This document shows positions 28,950 through 37,463 of a DNA stretch of 64,000 nt, one piece after another. The notes under the pieces were generated by a model. That model made no database searches. It was not told where the DNA came from and worked only from the letters and a program-made list of their open reading frames with translations. Source of the DNA: Stigmatella ashevillena. Its GTDB lineage: Bacteria; Myxococcota; Myxococcia; Myxococcales; Myxococcaceae. The stretch is from NCBI RefSeq assembly GCF_028368975.1, contig NZ_JAQNDM010000002.1, positions 7,868,425 through 7,932,424 on the forward strand, written 5' to 3'. Each line of letters starts with the position of its first letter. The stretch's first letter is position 1. The translations under genes and the position numbers were made by a program.

Positions 28950-30857
28950 ATGTCTTCCCGTCTTCGTTTCGCAGTCCGGCTCACCGCCGTGGCCGTCGCC
29001 ACCGCCAGCGTAGGGGCTTCCGCGCAGACCTACGCCTTTCCCGGCAGCAGCGCGGACCTTCCGGAGGGCAGCCACTGGTGGATCTCCAGCGACCACTCCG
29101 GCACCGAGAACCGCGACCTCAGTGCCGTGCGCTTCGACGCCACCGACCGCCGGTTCACCCGCGTGAAGATTCCCTTCGCGGACTACGCCGTGAACCCCAA
29201 GAACTCCGATTGGGTCATCTACGGGCTGCCCGTCACCGCCATCGCGGACGGCGAGGTGCTGACGTGTTGGCGCAACGCCCCCGAGGGCCTCAAGCCGGCC
29301 GTGCACGGAGGGGACGACGTGCCCCACCCGGGCCGCGCCGCGAATCCCCCCATCATCCCGCGCTCGGGCAACCACCTGAACATCCGCACGAACGATGGGA
29401 AGATCATCCTCTACGCGCACATGCAGCCGGGCAGCATCCCGGAGGCGCTGTGCCCCTTCAACGACACTTACGTTGCAAACGCAGAGGACCGCGTGGGCGA
29501 CCTGCCTCGCGAGGTGATGGTGCCCGCCACGCAGCGGGCCTTCGTGAAGCGGGGACAGTTCATCGGCCGCGTGGGCAACTCCGGCGCGTCGTCGAACCCG
29601 CACCTGCACGTGCACCTGCAGCCGATGACCAGCGAGACGACGATGGGCAATTCCCTCCCGCTCACCTTCTCGCAGGCCTGGCAGAAGGACGGGGCGGTGA
29701 CGTACGACTCGTCGCTCGACTTCGTTCCGCTGCGCTCCGAGGCGCTGAACCAGTTCCCCTCCGCCATCCACCCCGACCCCCTGCTGCGCCGGGGCTCCAT
29801 CACCGGTGACGCGGCGATGGAGGTTGCGCTGGCGTCCTCGAGCGACACGGTGGTGAGCGCCACGCGCGACATCTCCGGCCGACTCGTGATGGGCTCCTGG
29901 CGGCTCGCCGGGGACGGCACCTTCACGAAGCTCTCCGGCATCACCACCTCGGAGGCGTCCACCTACGTGTCCATCGCGAACCCCGGCCTGGGTCGCGACG
30001 TGGTGACGGCCGCACGGGACGCCGACGGCAAGCTCAAGCTCATCGCGTGGCGCGTGTCGTCCACGGGCCTCTTCTCCCGGCAGGCGGAGGCGGGAGGTGA
30101 CGTGGTGTCCAGCCAGATGGCGCTCGCGTCCATGCCGGGCGGAGGCCTGGGCGTGGTGAGCGCCGTCCGGGATGCAGCAGGCCGCTTGAAGGTCAGCACC
30201 TGGGAGACCTCGTCCAGCCTGGACACGATGACCCGCCGGGGCAACGGCTTCGGCGAGGATGCCACCCAAGTTTCGCTCGCGCCCGTCGCCTTCGGCCGTG
30301 TCGCAGGGGACACGGGCTATTTCAAGGGCGTCGTCACCGCGGTGCGCACCCCGGCGGGCAAACTGAGCGTCACGGCCTGGGAAATCGGCTCCACGGGCCT
30401 CGTCTACAAGCGCGGCAACTACGAGGGCGGAGACGTGGCGGACGTGGCCATCAGCAATCTCACCATCGGCAACAACGTGCGGGACGTGGTGGTCGTCAGC
30501 GCCCGGTTGCCCACGGGCGTGCTGCGCAACATCTCCTTCGACATCACCGACGCGGGCCAACTCGTGCGCCGTGACGACGAGGACGCCAGCGGCGTGCTGG
30601 ACGTGCAGGCGGCGCGGGTGGTGGGCCAGCACCTGGTGACGTCGGTGCGCGACTCGGCGGGCAACCTGCGCGTGTTCACGTGGGACGTGGACGCCAACAG
30701 TCAGGTGCACCGCACCGGGCAGGAACTCGCGGGTGACATCCTGGACGGGATGGCCATCACCTCCACCTACGTGGGCGCCCGCTTCGTCATCACCGGCGTG
30801 CGTCTGACCTCGGGCGGCGACGTGCGGTTGATCGCCTGGGACGCCAACCTGCCCTGA
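28950..30857 (+). CDS. Secreted M23-family (LytM-like) peptidase with C-terminal beta repeats
   Basis: 635 residues; AAGGAG precedes the ATG at 28950. A signal peptide ends in GASAQ. The LytM-like domain (about 40-230) shows GNHLNI, YAHM, FVKRGQFIGRVGNSG and NPHLHVHL, with the HxH zinc-binding/catalytic pair at 218-222. The family's first zinc site (HxxxD) reads H49-S-G-T-E53, a Glu in place of Asp, so activity should be tested. The last 360 residues are about seven repeats of roughly 55 residues with the core VVSAxRDxxGRLxxxxW, a probable beta-propeller or wall-binding module. Predicted role: cell-wall hydrolysis or prey lysis. Confidence 0.85.
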   Translation: MSSRLRFAVRLTAVAVATASVGASAQTYAFPGSSADLPEGSHWWISSDHSGTENRDLSAVRFDATDRRFTRVKIPFADYAVNPKNSDWVIYGLPVTAIADGEVLTCWRNAPEGLKPAVHGGDDVPHPGRAANPPIIPRSGNHLNIRTNDGKIILYAHMQPGSIPEALCPFNDTYVANAEDRVGDLPREVMVPATQRAFVKRGQFIGRVGNSGASSNPHLHVHLQPMTSETTMGNSLPLTFSQAWQKDGAVTYDSSLDFVPLRSEALNQFPSAIHPDPLLRRGSITGDAAMEVALASSSDTVVSATRDISGRLVMGSWRLAGDGTFTKLSGITTSEASTYVSIANPGLGRDVVTAARDADGKLKLIAWRVSSTGLFSRQAEAGGDVVSSQMALASMPGGGLGVVSAVRDAAGRLKVSTWETSSSLDTMTRRGNGFGEDATQVSLAPVAFGRVAGDTGYFKGVVTAVRTPAGKLSVTAWEIGSTGLVYKRGNYEGGDVADVAISNLTIGNNVRDVVVVSARLPTGVLRNISFDITDAGQLVRRDDEDASGVLDVQAARVVGQHLVTSVRDSAGNLRVFTWDVDANSQVHRTGQELAGDILDGMAITSTYVGARFVITGVRLTSGGDVRLIAWDANLP

Positions 30858-30967
30858 CACGGGTGTCCTCCCCCGAGCACCGTCTCGGGGGATTTGCCCG
30901 GTTTGCGCGACGCCGCCTTGCCGCCTGGGAGAGATTCAACGACCATCAGCGCCCTTTCCCGGAGGGG

Positions 30968-31519
30968 ATGCACTTGGAGATGCGACACGGCCACTCCGCG
31001 GGGGCCTCGCCGGACGCCGGGCTTGAAACGCTGCGGCGCGACCTGGACAAGGCCCTTGCCAGCGTTTGTCCCCCGTCCCTCGCGGACCGGAGGGATGACC
31101 TGCTGCAGGTGGCGATGATGCGGGTGGTGGAGCTGCGCAAGCGGGACCCGGGACACGCGGCGCTCTCGTCCGCGTACCTGTACCGGGTGGCGTACACGGC
31201 GCTCATCGATGAGCTGCGCCGGGTGAACGCACGCAAGGAGGTGGCGTTGGAGGAAGGGGAGCAGGCGCCCGTGCATCCCGTGGCGCCGGGAGACCCGGAG
31301 CGGTCGGCCGGCGCCGCGCAGATTGCCCGGGCCGTGCGCGACTGTCTCCAGGGGTTGATGCAGGACCGCCGCCTCGCCGTGACGCTGCACCTGCAGGGCC
31401 ACACCCTCCAGGAGGCCGCGGAACTGCTGGGCTGGGAGAGCAAGCGCACCGAAAACCTCATCTACCGTGGACTCAGCGCCCTGCGCGCCTGCCTCTCCAC
31501 GAAGGGAATCACGCCGTGA
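30968..31519 (+). CDS. ECF-like sigma factor of the CHAT operon
   Basis: 183 residues from the ATG at 30968 (GGAGGGG just upstream). Other in-frame starts, GTG 30863 and ATG 30980, cannot be excluded. Region 2 is DRRDDLLQVAMMRVVELRKR, then YLYRVAYTALIDELRRVNAR. Region 4 is MQDRRLAVTLHLQGHTLQEA then ELLGWESKRTENLIYRGLSA. No region 3.1, so ECF type. Its TGA overlaps the GTG of the anti-sigma-like gene (GTGA). It is the head of a four-gene unit ending in a CHAT protease and probably directs its own operon, but I could not identify the promoter. Confidence 0.88.
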   Translation: MHLEMRHGHSAGASPDAGLETLRRDLDKALASVCPPSLADRRDDLLQVAMMRVVELRKRDPGHAALSSAYLYRVAYTALIDELRRVNARKEVALEEGEQAPVHPVAPGDPERSAGAAQIARAVRDCLQGLMQDRRLAVTLHLQGHTLQEAAELLGWESKRTENLIYRGLSALRACLSTKGITP

Positions 31520-32226
31520 GCGAACACCGCCCCGAGGATGACTCCATCGACGACGCGGGCGTGGAGCGGCTGCGGACGGCGCTGCGCGATGAGGACGTGG
31601 CGCCAGGAGAGCCGGTGGACGCGGAGCTCGTCTGGCGTGCGGTGACGCAGGACTTGCCGGCCGAGGAGCGCCGGGCGGTCATCGAGCGCGTCGCGGCGGA
31701 TCCCGCGTGGGCGCAGGCTTGGCGGCTGGCCCGGGCGATGTCCCCGGCGGCCGCGAAGGCGGATGCACCGGCGAAGGTGCTGCCGCTGACGGACCGCAAG
31801 GCGCAAAGGAAGCGCTCCTGGGGGGGCCGTCCCGCGTGGGTCGCGATGGCGGCGATGTGGGTGGCCCTGGTGGGTGGGGCCGTGGTGCTGCGGCAGCAGC
31901 AGCAGGGGGAGGACCCGGATCGGATTCGGGGGGGAGCGGCCGAGGCCATCACCTCGGGGGTGCCGGAAGCCACCGCGCTTCCTCGCGACCGCTTCGTGTT
32001 GCGTTGGAGTGGCGTGTCCCAGGCGACGCAGTGGAGCGTGCAGGTGTCGTCGGAGGACTTGAAGGTGTTCCACCGTGTGGAGCGGCTGGAGCAGCGGGAG
32101 TACACCGTGCCGGCTTCGGTGCTGGCGGAGCTGCCCTCGGGGGCGAGGGTGCTCTGGCAGGTCGAAGCACGGTTGCCGGAGGGCGGAGTCCGGCGAAGCA
32201 GCACGTTCGTGAACCGTTTGCAGTGA
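31516..32226 (+). CDS. Single-pass membrane anti-sigma-like protein
   Basis: 236 residues. The cytoplasmic part (1-105) is acidic and helical, a single membrane helix follows (about 108-126, AWVAMAAMWVALVGGAVVL), and the outer part (about 130-236) looks like a small beta domain (FVLRWSGVSQATQWSVQV). Position directly behind, and overlapping, an ECF sigma gene plus this topology are the standard anti-sigma layout. The N-terminus lacks the zinc-finger HxxxCxxC motif, so the assignment rests on context and topology. The outer domain may sense an envelope signal or bind the next protein. Confidence 0.7.
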   Translation: MSEHRPEDDSIDDAGVERLRTALRDEDVAPGEPVDAELVWRAVTQDLPAEERRAVIERVAADPAWAQAWRLARAMSPAAAKADAPAKVLPLTDRKAQRKRSWGGRPAWVAMAAMWVALVGGAVVLRQQQQGEDPDRIRGGAAEAITSGVPEATALPRDRFVLRWSGVSQATQWSVQVSSEDLKVFHRVERLEQREYTVPASVLAELPSGARVLWQVEARLPEGGVRRSSTFVNRLQ

Positions 32227-32289
32227 GCGTGTGGCAAAGGCCCGCGTGGGGTGGGCGATTCATTCAATGACAATGCAGAGAGGGCTGTG

Positions 32290-32799
32290 ATGAAGACACT
32301 CAATGCGGCGAGGGGATGGATGCGTGCGGTGGCGGCGATGGCGCTCCTGGGGGGACTCACGGCGGCGGCGCAGGTCTCGCCCCCCATGACGATGATGACG
32401 ACGGTGCCGGTGCCGGGCGCGGCGCACGACACGGTGGTGGCTTCCGTGATGGACGTGGGTGTGAGCCGGGGCGGCACGTTGACGGTGACGTTGCGCATCC
32501 TGTCGGAGGGGGGCGTCGTGCTCGCGGAAGTCACCGGCCCGGTAACCGAGGGCTTCCCGCTGCGGCTCAACGCGACGGCTCCGACGTCCGCCGGGATCCG
32601 CGCCCAGCTCCTGCTGCCGCCGAACACCGAAGCGCTGGCCGCAGGCGTCCTGGTGCTGGAGCGATGGACCGGTACGGCTCCGCCGGTCGAGCCGCCCCCG
32701 GTCTGCCGGATTCCCAGGACGGCCACCATCGATCCGCGAGGCGGCACACCGGAGCCCACCACGTTGTTAGAGTGCTCGTACCTCCCCATCCGGAGCTGA
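32290..32799 (+). CDS. Small secreted protein of the CHAT operon
   Basis: 169 residues: a signal peptide (MRAVAAMALLGGLTAAAQ region) and a mature domain of about 135 residues rich in beta-strand patterns (GGTLTVTLRILSEGGVVLAE), with a Pro-rich C-terminal part containing two Cys (PPPVCRIP, LLECSY). It is separated by one nucleotide from the CHAT gene and by 63 nt from the anti-sigma gene, so it belongs to the same unit. Possible roles are inhibitor, partner or substrate of the protease; none is shown by the sequence. No family recognised. Confidence 0.72.
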   Translation: MKTLNAARGWMRAVAAMALLGGLTAAAQVSPPMTMMTTVPVPGAAHDTVVASVMDVGVSRGGTLTVTLRILSEGGVVLAEVTGPVTEGFPLRLNATAPTSAGIRAQLLLPPNTEALAAGVLVLERWTGTAPPVEPPPVCRIPRTATIDPRGGTPEPTTLLECSYLPIRS

Positions 32800-32800
32800 C

Positions 32801-35800
32801 GTGTCGGGACGCGGCTGGCGACAGCGCCTGGCCTGTCTGGGATGGCTCCTCCTCGGAGGAGGGCTGGTTCCTCACGGCTTCGCGGTCGCCGCCGAAGCCC
32901 CGGAGGCCTCCGCGCTCGCCCGGTGCGAGGCGGGCTTCGTCGCCCACCCGGAGGGTTCGGACACAGCGATGTGTTTCTTCCGCGAGGCCCAGGCCCCGGC
33001 GCGTCGTGAGGAGGCCCGGCGCAGGCTGCGGGGCCTCATCGCGAGTCATCCAGATCGCCCCTGGCTCATGCTCGTCCAGGGGCACCTGGAGATGCTCTCC
33101 GAACCGCGTCTGGCGGAGGCGTCCTACCGGAGCGCGGCCCTCGCGTTCCGGCGACTGGGGGACGCGGAGGGCGAGGTGATGGCCGGCATCAACCTGCGCA
33201 ACGTGTTGGGAGTGCTGGGCCGGACGGAGGAAGCGCACCCGTGGGTCCAGCGGGTGGGGGAGGTGGCCCGGGCCTCCGGCAACGCCCAGCTCCAGGTGCG
33301 CGCGCTCATCCTGGAGGCCGCCGAACTCTCCGACTTGGGGCAGGACCTGGGGCGTGCCTATCGCCTGCTCAAGCGCGCGGAGGCGCTCGCCTTCCCAGGG
33401 GGCAGCGACGGCGTGAAGAAGCAACTGCTGACCCCCCTGGCTTCCGTGAGCGCGAACCTGGGGCGCTTCGACGAGGCGCTGGATGCCTATGCGCGGCTCG
33501 CGGAGCTCGCACGGAGCACCCACGACGTGGGCACCGAGGCCCGCGTGCGCTTTGCCTTCGCGAACCTCGCGCTGAGGCGCAGCGAGGATCATCCCGAACC
33601 GGGAGGCCGACCGGAGCTGCTGCGCCTCGCGAGGGAAGCGCTCGCTGCGGCAAAGAACGCGGAGAGCAAGGCCTTTGAGGCCCAATCCCTGCGCCTCGTG
33701 GCGGAGCTGCTGGGGGACAGCCCGGAGGAGCGGAGCGAGGCGGAAGGACACCTGGAGCGCTGTCTGGACCTGGCCCAGGACGCGGGGCTGCCCGAGCGGC
33801 GCATCGCCTGTCTGTGGACGCGCGCGGAGCGGCTCGCGGGCGTGGATGCCGTCGCCGCCGAACGCGACGCGGACGCGGCCCTGGCCCTGGCCGCCGAGCA
33901 CGGCAACCCGCGCTATCTCGCCTCCGCGTGGAGGGCGCGCTCGATGGTGGCCTTCCGCACGAAGCCCCTGCCGGAGGCCCTGCAACAGGCGGAGCGTGCC
34001 CTAGACGCGGTGGAGGTCTTGCGCCAGTTGCAGAAGGACGCCTCCAGCCAGGCGGAGTTGTTTTCCGGCTGGGCCAATGACTATCACCGGCTCGCCGGTC
34101 GCACGCTGGAGGCGGGGGAGACGTCCGCCTTGCCGTCCCGCGAGGCACTGGAGCGTGCCTTCGCGGTGAGCGAGCGGCTGCGTGCGCGGACGTTGTTCGA
34201 GTCGCTGGTGGCCTCTCGGGCGCTTGTTTCCGCGGAGGACACACCGGAGCGCCGGGAGTCGCGGGTCGGTGTGCTGCGCGACCTGTCCGCCACCCAGCGG
34301 CGACTGCTGGCGAAGGAACTGTCCGCGTCCGAGCGCACGCGCCTGCTGGGCGAACTCCAAGAGTTGGAGCGACGGGAGCACGAACTGCGGCCGACCCCCC
34401 GTCACGCCGAGGTTCGGTTCGCCTCGTTGGCTCAGACCGAGCGGGGCCTGAGGCCCGAGGAGGCGCTGCTCGTCTTCCTCGTGGGAGCGGCTCAGGATCT
34501 CCAGGGTGCGCCTGCGGGGGGCGCGTGGGTGCTGGCCGTGACCCGAGAGGGGACGCGCGCGTACCGCCTCCCCGAACGTGCACGGCTGCGTCCCGCGGTG
34601 GCGCTCCTGTCGGGCCTCATCGAGCGGCGGGACGGTTCGGAGGCTGGGGCCGCTGCCGCGCTGTACGCGCAGTTGCTCTCCCCCGCCCTGCGGGAGCTTC
34701 CCCCGGGCGTGTCCCGCCTGCTGTTCGTACCGGATGGGCCGCTGCACGACCTGGCCTTCGCCGCGTTGCGGGAGCGGGCGGATGGGCCGCCATTGATCGC
34801 CCAATACGAGCTCGCGCGGGTGCCTTCCGCCAGCCTCCTGCACCACTGGAGGGAGCGGGCGGTCCGTCCCCCGGGAGGAGAAGCCCTGATTCTGGCAGAC
34901 CCCGACCGGGAGGCCGCCCCGACGGTGGTGGCCAGTGCGCGAGGCGGCGTGTTCGGGGAGACGGCGAACCTGGGATCGCTCCCCGAAGCGAGGCGCGAAG
35001 GGCACACCGTGGAGGACTCCTTGGAGGACACGGCCGTGAGGCCCCGGTTGCTGGTAGGAGCCGCCGCATCCGAGCAGGCCCTCAAGGCGTCCCGGTTGGA
35101 GGATGTGCGCATCCTCCACGTGGCCGCGCATGCCGTCGTCGACGTCGAAGCCCCCGAGCGTTCCGCGCTGGTGTTGGCTCCAGGCGCGGAGCAGGAAGAC
35201 GGCCTGCTCCAGCCTCGGGAAATCACCGGGCTGGGCCTGGGGGATGCGCTGGTGGTGCTCTCCAGTTGCCAGGGCGCGTCCGGCACGCTGCTCGCGGGAG
35301 AAGGGGTGCTGAGCCTCGCGAGGGCCTTCTTCGAAGCCCGGGCCCGCGCGGTGGTGGCGAGCCTGTGGCCCCTGCGTGACGCCGAAGCCGCGTGGCTCCT
35401 GGAGCGCTATTACAGACATTTGGCCGCCGGGCAGGGAGTGTCCCTGGCCTTGCGTTCCGCCCAGCGCGAGGCCTGGGAGGACGGTCAGCCCGCGGCGGCT
35501 TGGGCGGGGCTCGGGGTGATGGGAGACGCGGCGCTGGTCCCCGTTCCTTCAGACGAAGCGAAGGCCGCTCAGGCAAAGGGCAGGGGAGTCGGTCTGATGC
35601 TGGGGGGCGGTGCCTTGGGCCTCTGCGCCCTCGCATGGTGGTGGTGGCGTCAAGCACGCACAGGAAACGTTGAACCAAGAATAGGGTTTGTGTTTTGCAT
35701 TGCCATGTCCACTCCCGCCTTCGCGCAGCAGGAGGAGGGTCCGTTCGCCAGCACTTCCGAGCTGGTGAGCTACTGGTCGGCGCAAAACACCAGGGGTTCA

Positions 35801-35839
35801 GCCGTTCAGAGAAGGGCTCAGGATCTATCTCGACGGTGA
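32801..35839 (+). CDS. Exported TPR-CHAT (caspase-fold) peptidase with C-terminal membrane helix
   Basis: 1012 residues from a GTG with GGAG five nt upstream. A signal peptide (LACLGWLLLGGGLVPHGFAVAA) is followed by TPR-like helices (about 45-480). The CHAT domain (about 600-915) has the paired catalytic residues of the caspase/separase clan: H777 in LHVAAHA and C823 in VVLSSCQGA, with the conserved FEARARAVVASLWPL and GVSLALRSAQREAW after them. A membrane helix lies at 930-950. The protease domain is therefore predicted outside the cytoplasm, unlike defence-type CHAT enzymes. The last about 45 residues (after MSTPAFAQQ) look like part of a different secreted protein fused in frame. Confidence 0.87.
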   Translation: MSGRGWRQRLACLGWLLLGGGLVPHGFAVAAEAPEASALARCEAGFVAHPEGSDTAMCFFREAQAPARREEARRRLRGLIASHPDRPWLMLVQGHLEMLSEPRLAEASYRSAALAFRRLGDAEGEVMAGINLRNVLGVLGRTEEAHPWVQRVGEVARASGNAQLQVRALILEAAELSDLGQDLGRAYRLLKRAEALAFPGGSDGVKKQLLTPLASVSANLGRFDEALDAYARLAELARSTHDVGTEARVRFAFANLALRRSEDHPEPGGRPELLRLAREALAAAKNAESKAFEAQSLRLVAELLGDSPEERSEAEGHLERCLDLAQDAGLPERRIACLWTRAERLAGVDAVAAERDADAALALAAEHGNPRYLASAWRARSMVAFRTKPLPEALQQAERALDAVEVLRQLQKDASSQAELFSGWANDYHRLAGRTLEAGETSALPSREALERAFAVSERLRARTLFESLVASRALVSAEDTPERRESRVGVLRDLSATQRRLLAKELSASERTRLLGELQELERREHELRPTPRHAEVRFASLAQTERGLRPEEALLVFLVGAAQDLQGAPAGGAWVLAVTREGTRAYRLPERARLRPAVALLSGLIERRDGSEAGAAAALYAQLLSPALRELPPGVSRLLFVPDGPLHDLAFAALRERADGPPLIAQYELARVPSASLLHHWRERAVRPPGGEALILADPDREAAPTVVASARGGVFGETANLGSLPEARREGHTVEDSLEDTAVRPRLLVGAAASEQALKASRLEDVRILHVAAHAVVDVEAPERSALVLAPGAEQEDGLLQPREITGLGLGDALVVLSSCQGASGTLLAGEGVLSLARAFFEARARAVVASLWPLRDAEAAWLLERYYRHLAAGQGVSLALRSAQREAWEDGQPAAAWAGLGVMGDAALVPVPSDEAKAAQAKGRGVGLMLGGGALGLCALAWWWWRQARTGNVEPRIGFVFCIAMSTPAFAQQEEGPFASTSELVSYWSAQNTRGSAVQRRAQDLSRR

Positions 35840-35993
35840 GGTGTACCGCCCTGGTAACCCCCCTGACTACTACTACGCCGCCATCAAGACCTGCTACGGC
35901 GATGTGAGCTTCTACGGAGCGGTGAGGTATTACGTCGTCGAGAGCTATTACGACGGCTTTGGGCCGCTCTATCCTGGCAACGACTGCTATTGA
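35769..35993 (+). pseudogene. 3' remnant of a small secreted protein
   Basis: In a frame different from CHAT, a stretch ending at the TGA 35991-35993 encodes a Tyr-rich sequence (GLRIYLDGEVYRPGNPP, DYYYAAIKTCYGDVSFYGAV, RYYVVESYYDG, YPGNDCY). It has no start codon; the frame opens after a stop at 35766. The CHAT frame just upstream (35690-35800) contains what looks like a signal peptide (FVFCIAMSTPAFAQQEE). The simplest reading is one small secreted-protein gene split by a frameshift near 35780-35830, with its 5' part now fused to CHAT. Confidence 0.45.
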
Positions 35994-36081
35994 CACGGGT
36001 TGACGCGTTTATCTCCGCGTCGGAGGCATTCGGCAGCCTGCTGGTGGCCGTGTGTTCGAAGCCCTGGCGCTCACGGGCAGC

Positions 36082-37122
36082 TTATGTGAGCCAGCCCCAG
36101 TCGGTCTCCTCCAGGAGCGGGAGCCGGCCCCTGCGGCGCCGGGCGGAGACCTCCTCGCGCCAAGCCTCTCGTCCGCCCGGGAGCGGCCAGGCGCGTGAGA
36201 CGGTTCCCCGCGGGTCAGGGGTGAAGTTGAGCAGCAGCATGCGGTTGACGCGGTCGACGGTCTCCGGCGTCGCTCCGGTGCGCAGCTGGAACTCCGCGCT
36301 GAACAGGGCGCCCTCCTCGCGGACGGCGTTCCAGGGGCGAGGCCGGTCAATGAATGGCCACAAGCCCAGCAGCAGAGGCTCCACGCCTTCGAGCAGCGCG
36401 GCGTGGAGCCGGTCATGGCCATCCAGCACCACCCACTTCGCCAGGATGTCCACGAAGAGCAGCAGCACGGGCGGCAACGTCCCGTCCCTCGCGCGCTTTC
36501 GCCAGCTCTTCACGCGCCCATCCTCGGGAGCGGAGAGCGCACGCAGTCCGAGCACGGCGCCCGGCCGCTGTTCTGGCAGCGACTCCCACCAGTCCTCCTT
36601 CCAAGCGAACAGGAACCGCGTCACGGCGGCCAGCGAGTGCGGTGGCAGCGGAGGCTGACCGAAGCCCCACTCCATGGGGGAGACGGGGTGCCGCTCCGCC
36701 TTCTCCGCCGCGATGGCGCGCACGGGGCGCAGACACCAGTGGCCGGCGTGGAGCACGGGCAGGGGCGCCTCCACGAGCGAGCGCGCCACCCGCCAATTCC
36801 AGGCCTCCCACCACGTCTCGGAACCGGGTGAGGCCTCCACGGCCCGGACCTCGGGTGCGGACAGCGGCGGCAGGGCTTGGGGAGCAGTGGCCGTTCCCCG
36901 AAGGAAGACCGCGCGGTCCCAGTAGGAATCGATGCGGGTCCAGAGCAGCGTCTGTTCCCCTCCGCGCAACCGGATCCGGTAGTCCGGCGCGGCTTCCAGA
37001 TGCACCGAGGGCCGCCGCGCCCAGCGGCCCAGGGAGGGCACGTGCAGCAGCAGTCCAGGGCCAGGGGTCTCCAGTCCCCAACTCCGGGTGTCATCGGCGA
37101 TGATGGAGACTCCTGGGTTCAT
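36082..37122 (-). CDS. Uncharacterised protein with ParB-like LDGHDRL motif, downstream of a lanthipeptide precursor
   Basis: 346 residues, AGGAG 8 nt before the ATG. No signal peptide or membrane helix. The N-terminal half is rich in Trp (WTRIDSYWDRAVFLRG; TWWEAWNWRVARSL). The centre contains KWVVLDGHDRLHAALLEG, which resembles the nucleotide/nuclease-site motif of ParB/sulfiredoxin-like folds (V-x-DGHHRL). It lies 98 nt behind the mersacidin-type precursor on the same strand, so it may be co-transcribed and could act on or with the peptide. That is inference. I know no characterised lanthipeptide enzyme of this type. Confidence 0.7.
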   Translation of the reverse strand: MNPGVSIIADDTRSWGLETPGPGLLLHVPSLGRWARRPSVHLEAAPDYRIRLRGGEQTLLWTRIDSYWDRAVFLRGTATAPQALPPLSAPEVRAVEASPGSETWWEAWNWRVARSLVEAPLPVLHAGHWCLRPVRAIAAEKAERHPVSPMEWGFGQPPLPPHSLAAVTRFLFAWKEDWWESLPEQRPGAVLGLRALSAPEDGRVKSWRKRARDGTLPPVLLLFVDILAKWVVLDGHDRLHAALLEGVEPLLLGLWPFIDRPRPWNAVREEGALFSAEFQLRTGATPETVDRVNRMLLLNFTPDPRGTVSRAWPLPGGREAWREEVSARRRRGRLPLLEETDWGWLT

Positions 37123-37220
37123 GCGGCGCGCTCCTCGAGATGCCCGGTACCCATGGGCCCCTGGAGCGTACCCTGTGAGACGCCCGTGCCGCCTGTCGCG
37201 CGCCAGGCATAGCGAAGGGC

Positions 37221-37463
37221 TCACGCTTCCAGGTCACGGCAGGTCAGCGACAGCGTGGGACACTGGAGGGTGAAGAAGCAGCACACATCGGGATGGGTGA
37301 CTCTCAAGACCTGCCCACCGGCAACATCACCCAACTCGGAGTCTTCGAGATCCGTGAGCGGATTGCCGGAAGGATTCTCCGGGAGGGCTGTTCGCTGTTC
37401 GAGCGGCAGGCTCGCTCGGTACTCTGGGTTCTTCCAGGCCTGGACGATCATCGCAGGGGTCAT
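37221..37463 (-). CDS. Class II lanthipeptide precursor (mersacidin/lichenicidin family)
   Basis: 80 residues, GGAG seven nt before the ATG. The leader MTPAMIVQAWKNPEYRASLP then RTALPENPSG and LEDSELGDVAGG matches the mersacidin/lichenicidin leader (AWK-P-YR, LPENP, acidic stretch, terminal Gly-Gly). After GG50 the 30-residue core begins QVLRVTHPDVCCFF and contains Cys 61, 62, 68 and 75 with Thr/Ser at 56, 65, 70, 72 and 74, so up to four (methyl)lanthionine rings are possible. No LanM synthetase, LanT exporter or LanP protease lies in the window, so the modifying enzymes must be elsewhere or unconventional. The longer open frame upstream is not real. Confidence 0.82.
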   Translation of the reverse strand: MTPAMIVQAWKNPEYRASLPLEQRTALPENPSGNPLTDLEDSELGDVAGGQVLRVTHPDVCCFFTLQCPTLSLTCRDLEA

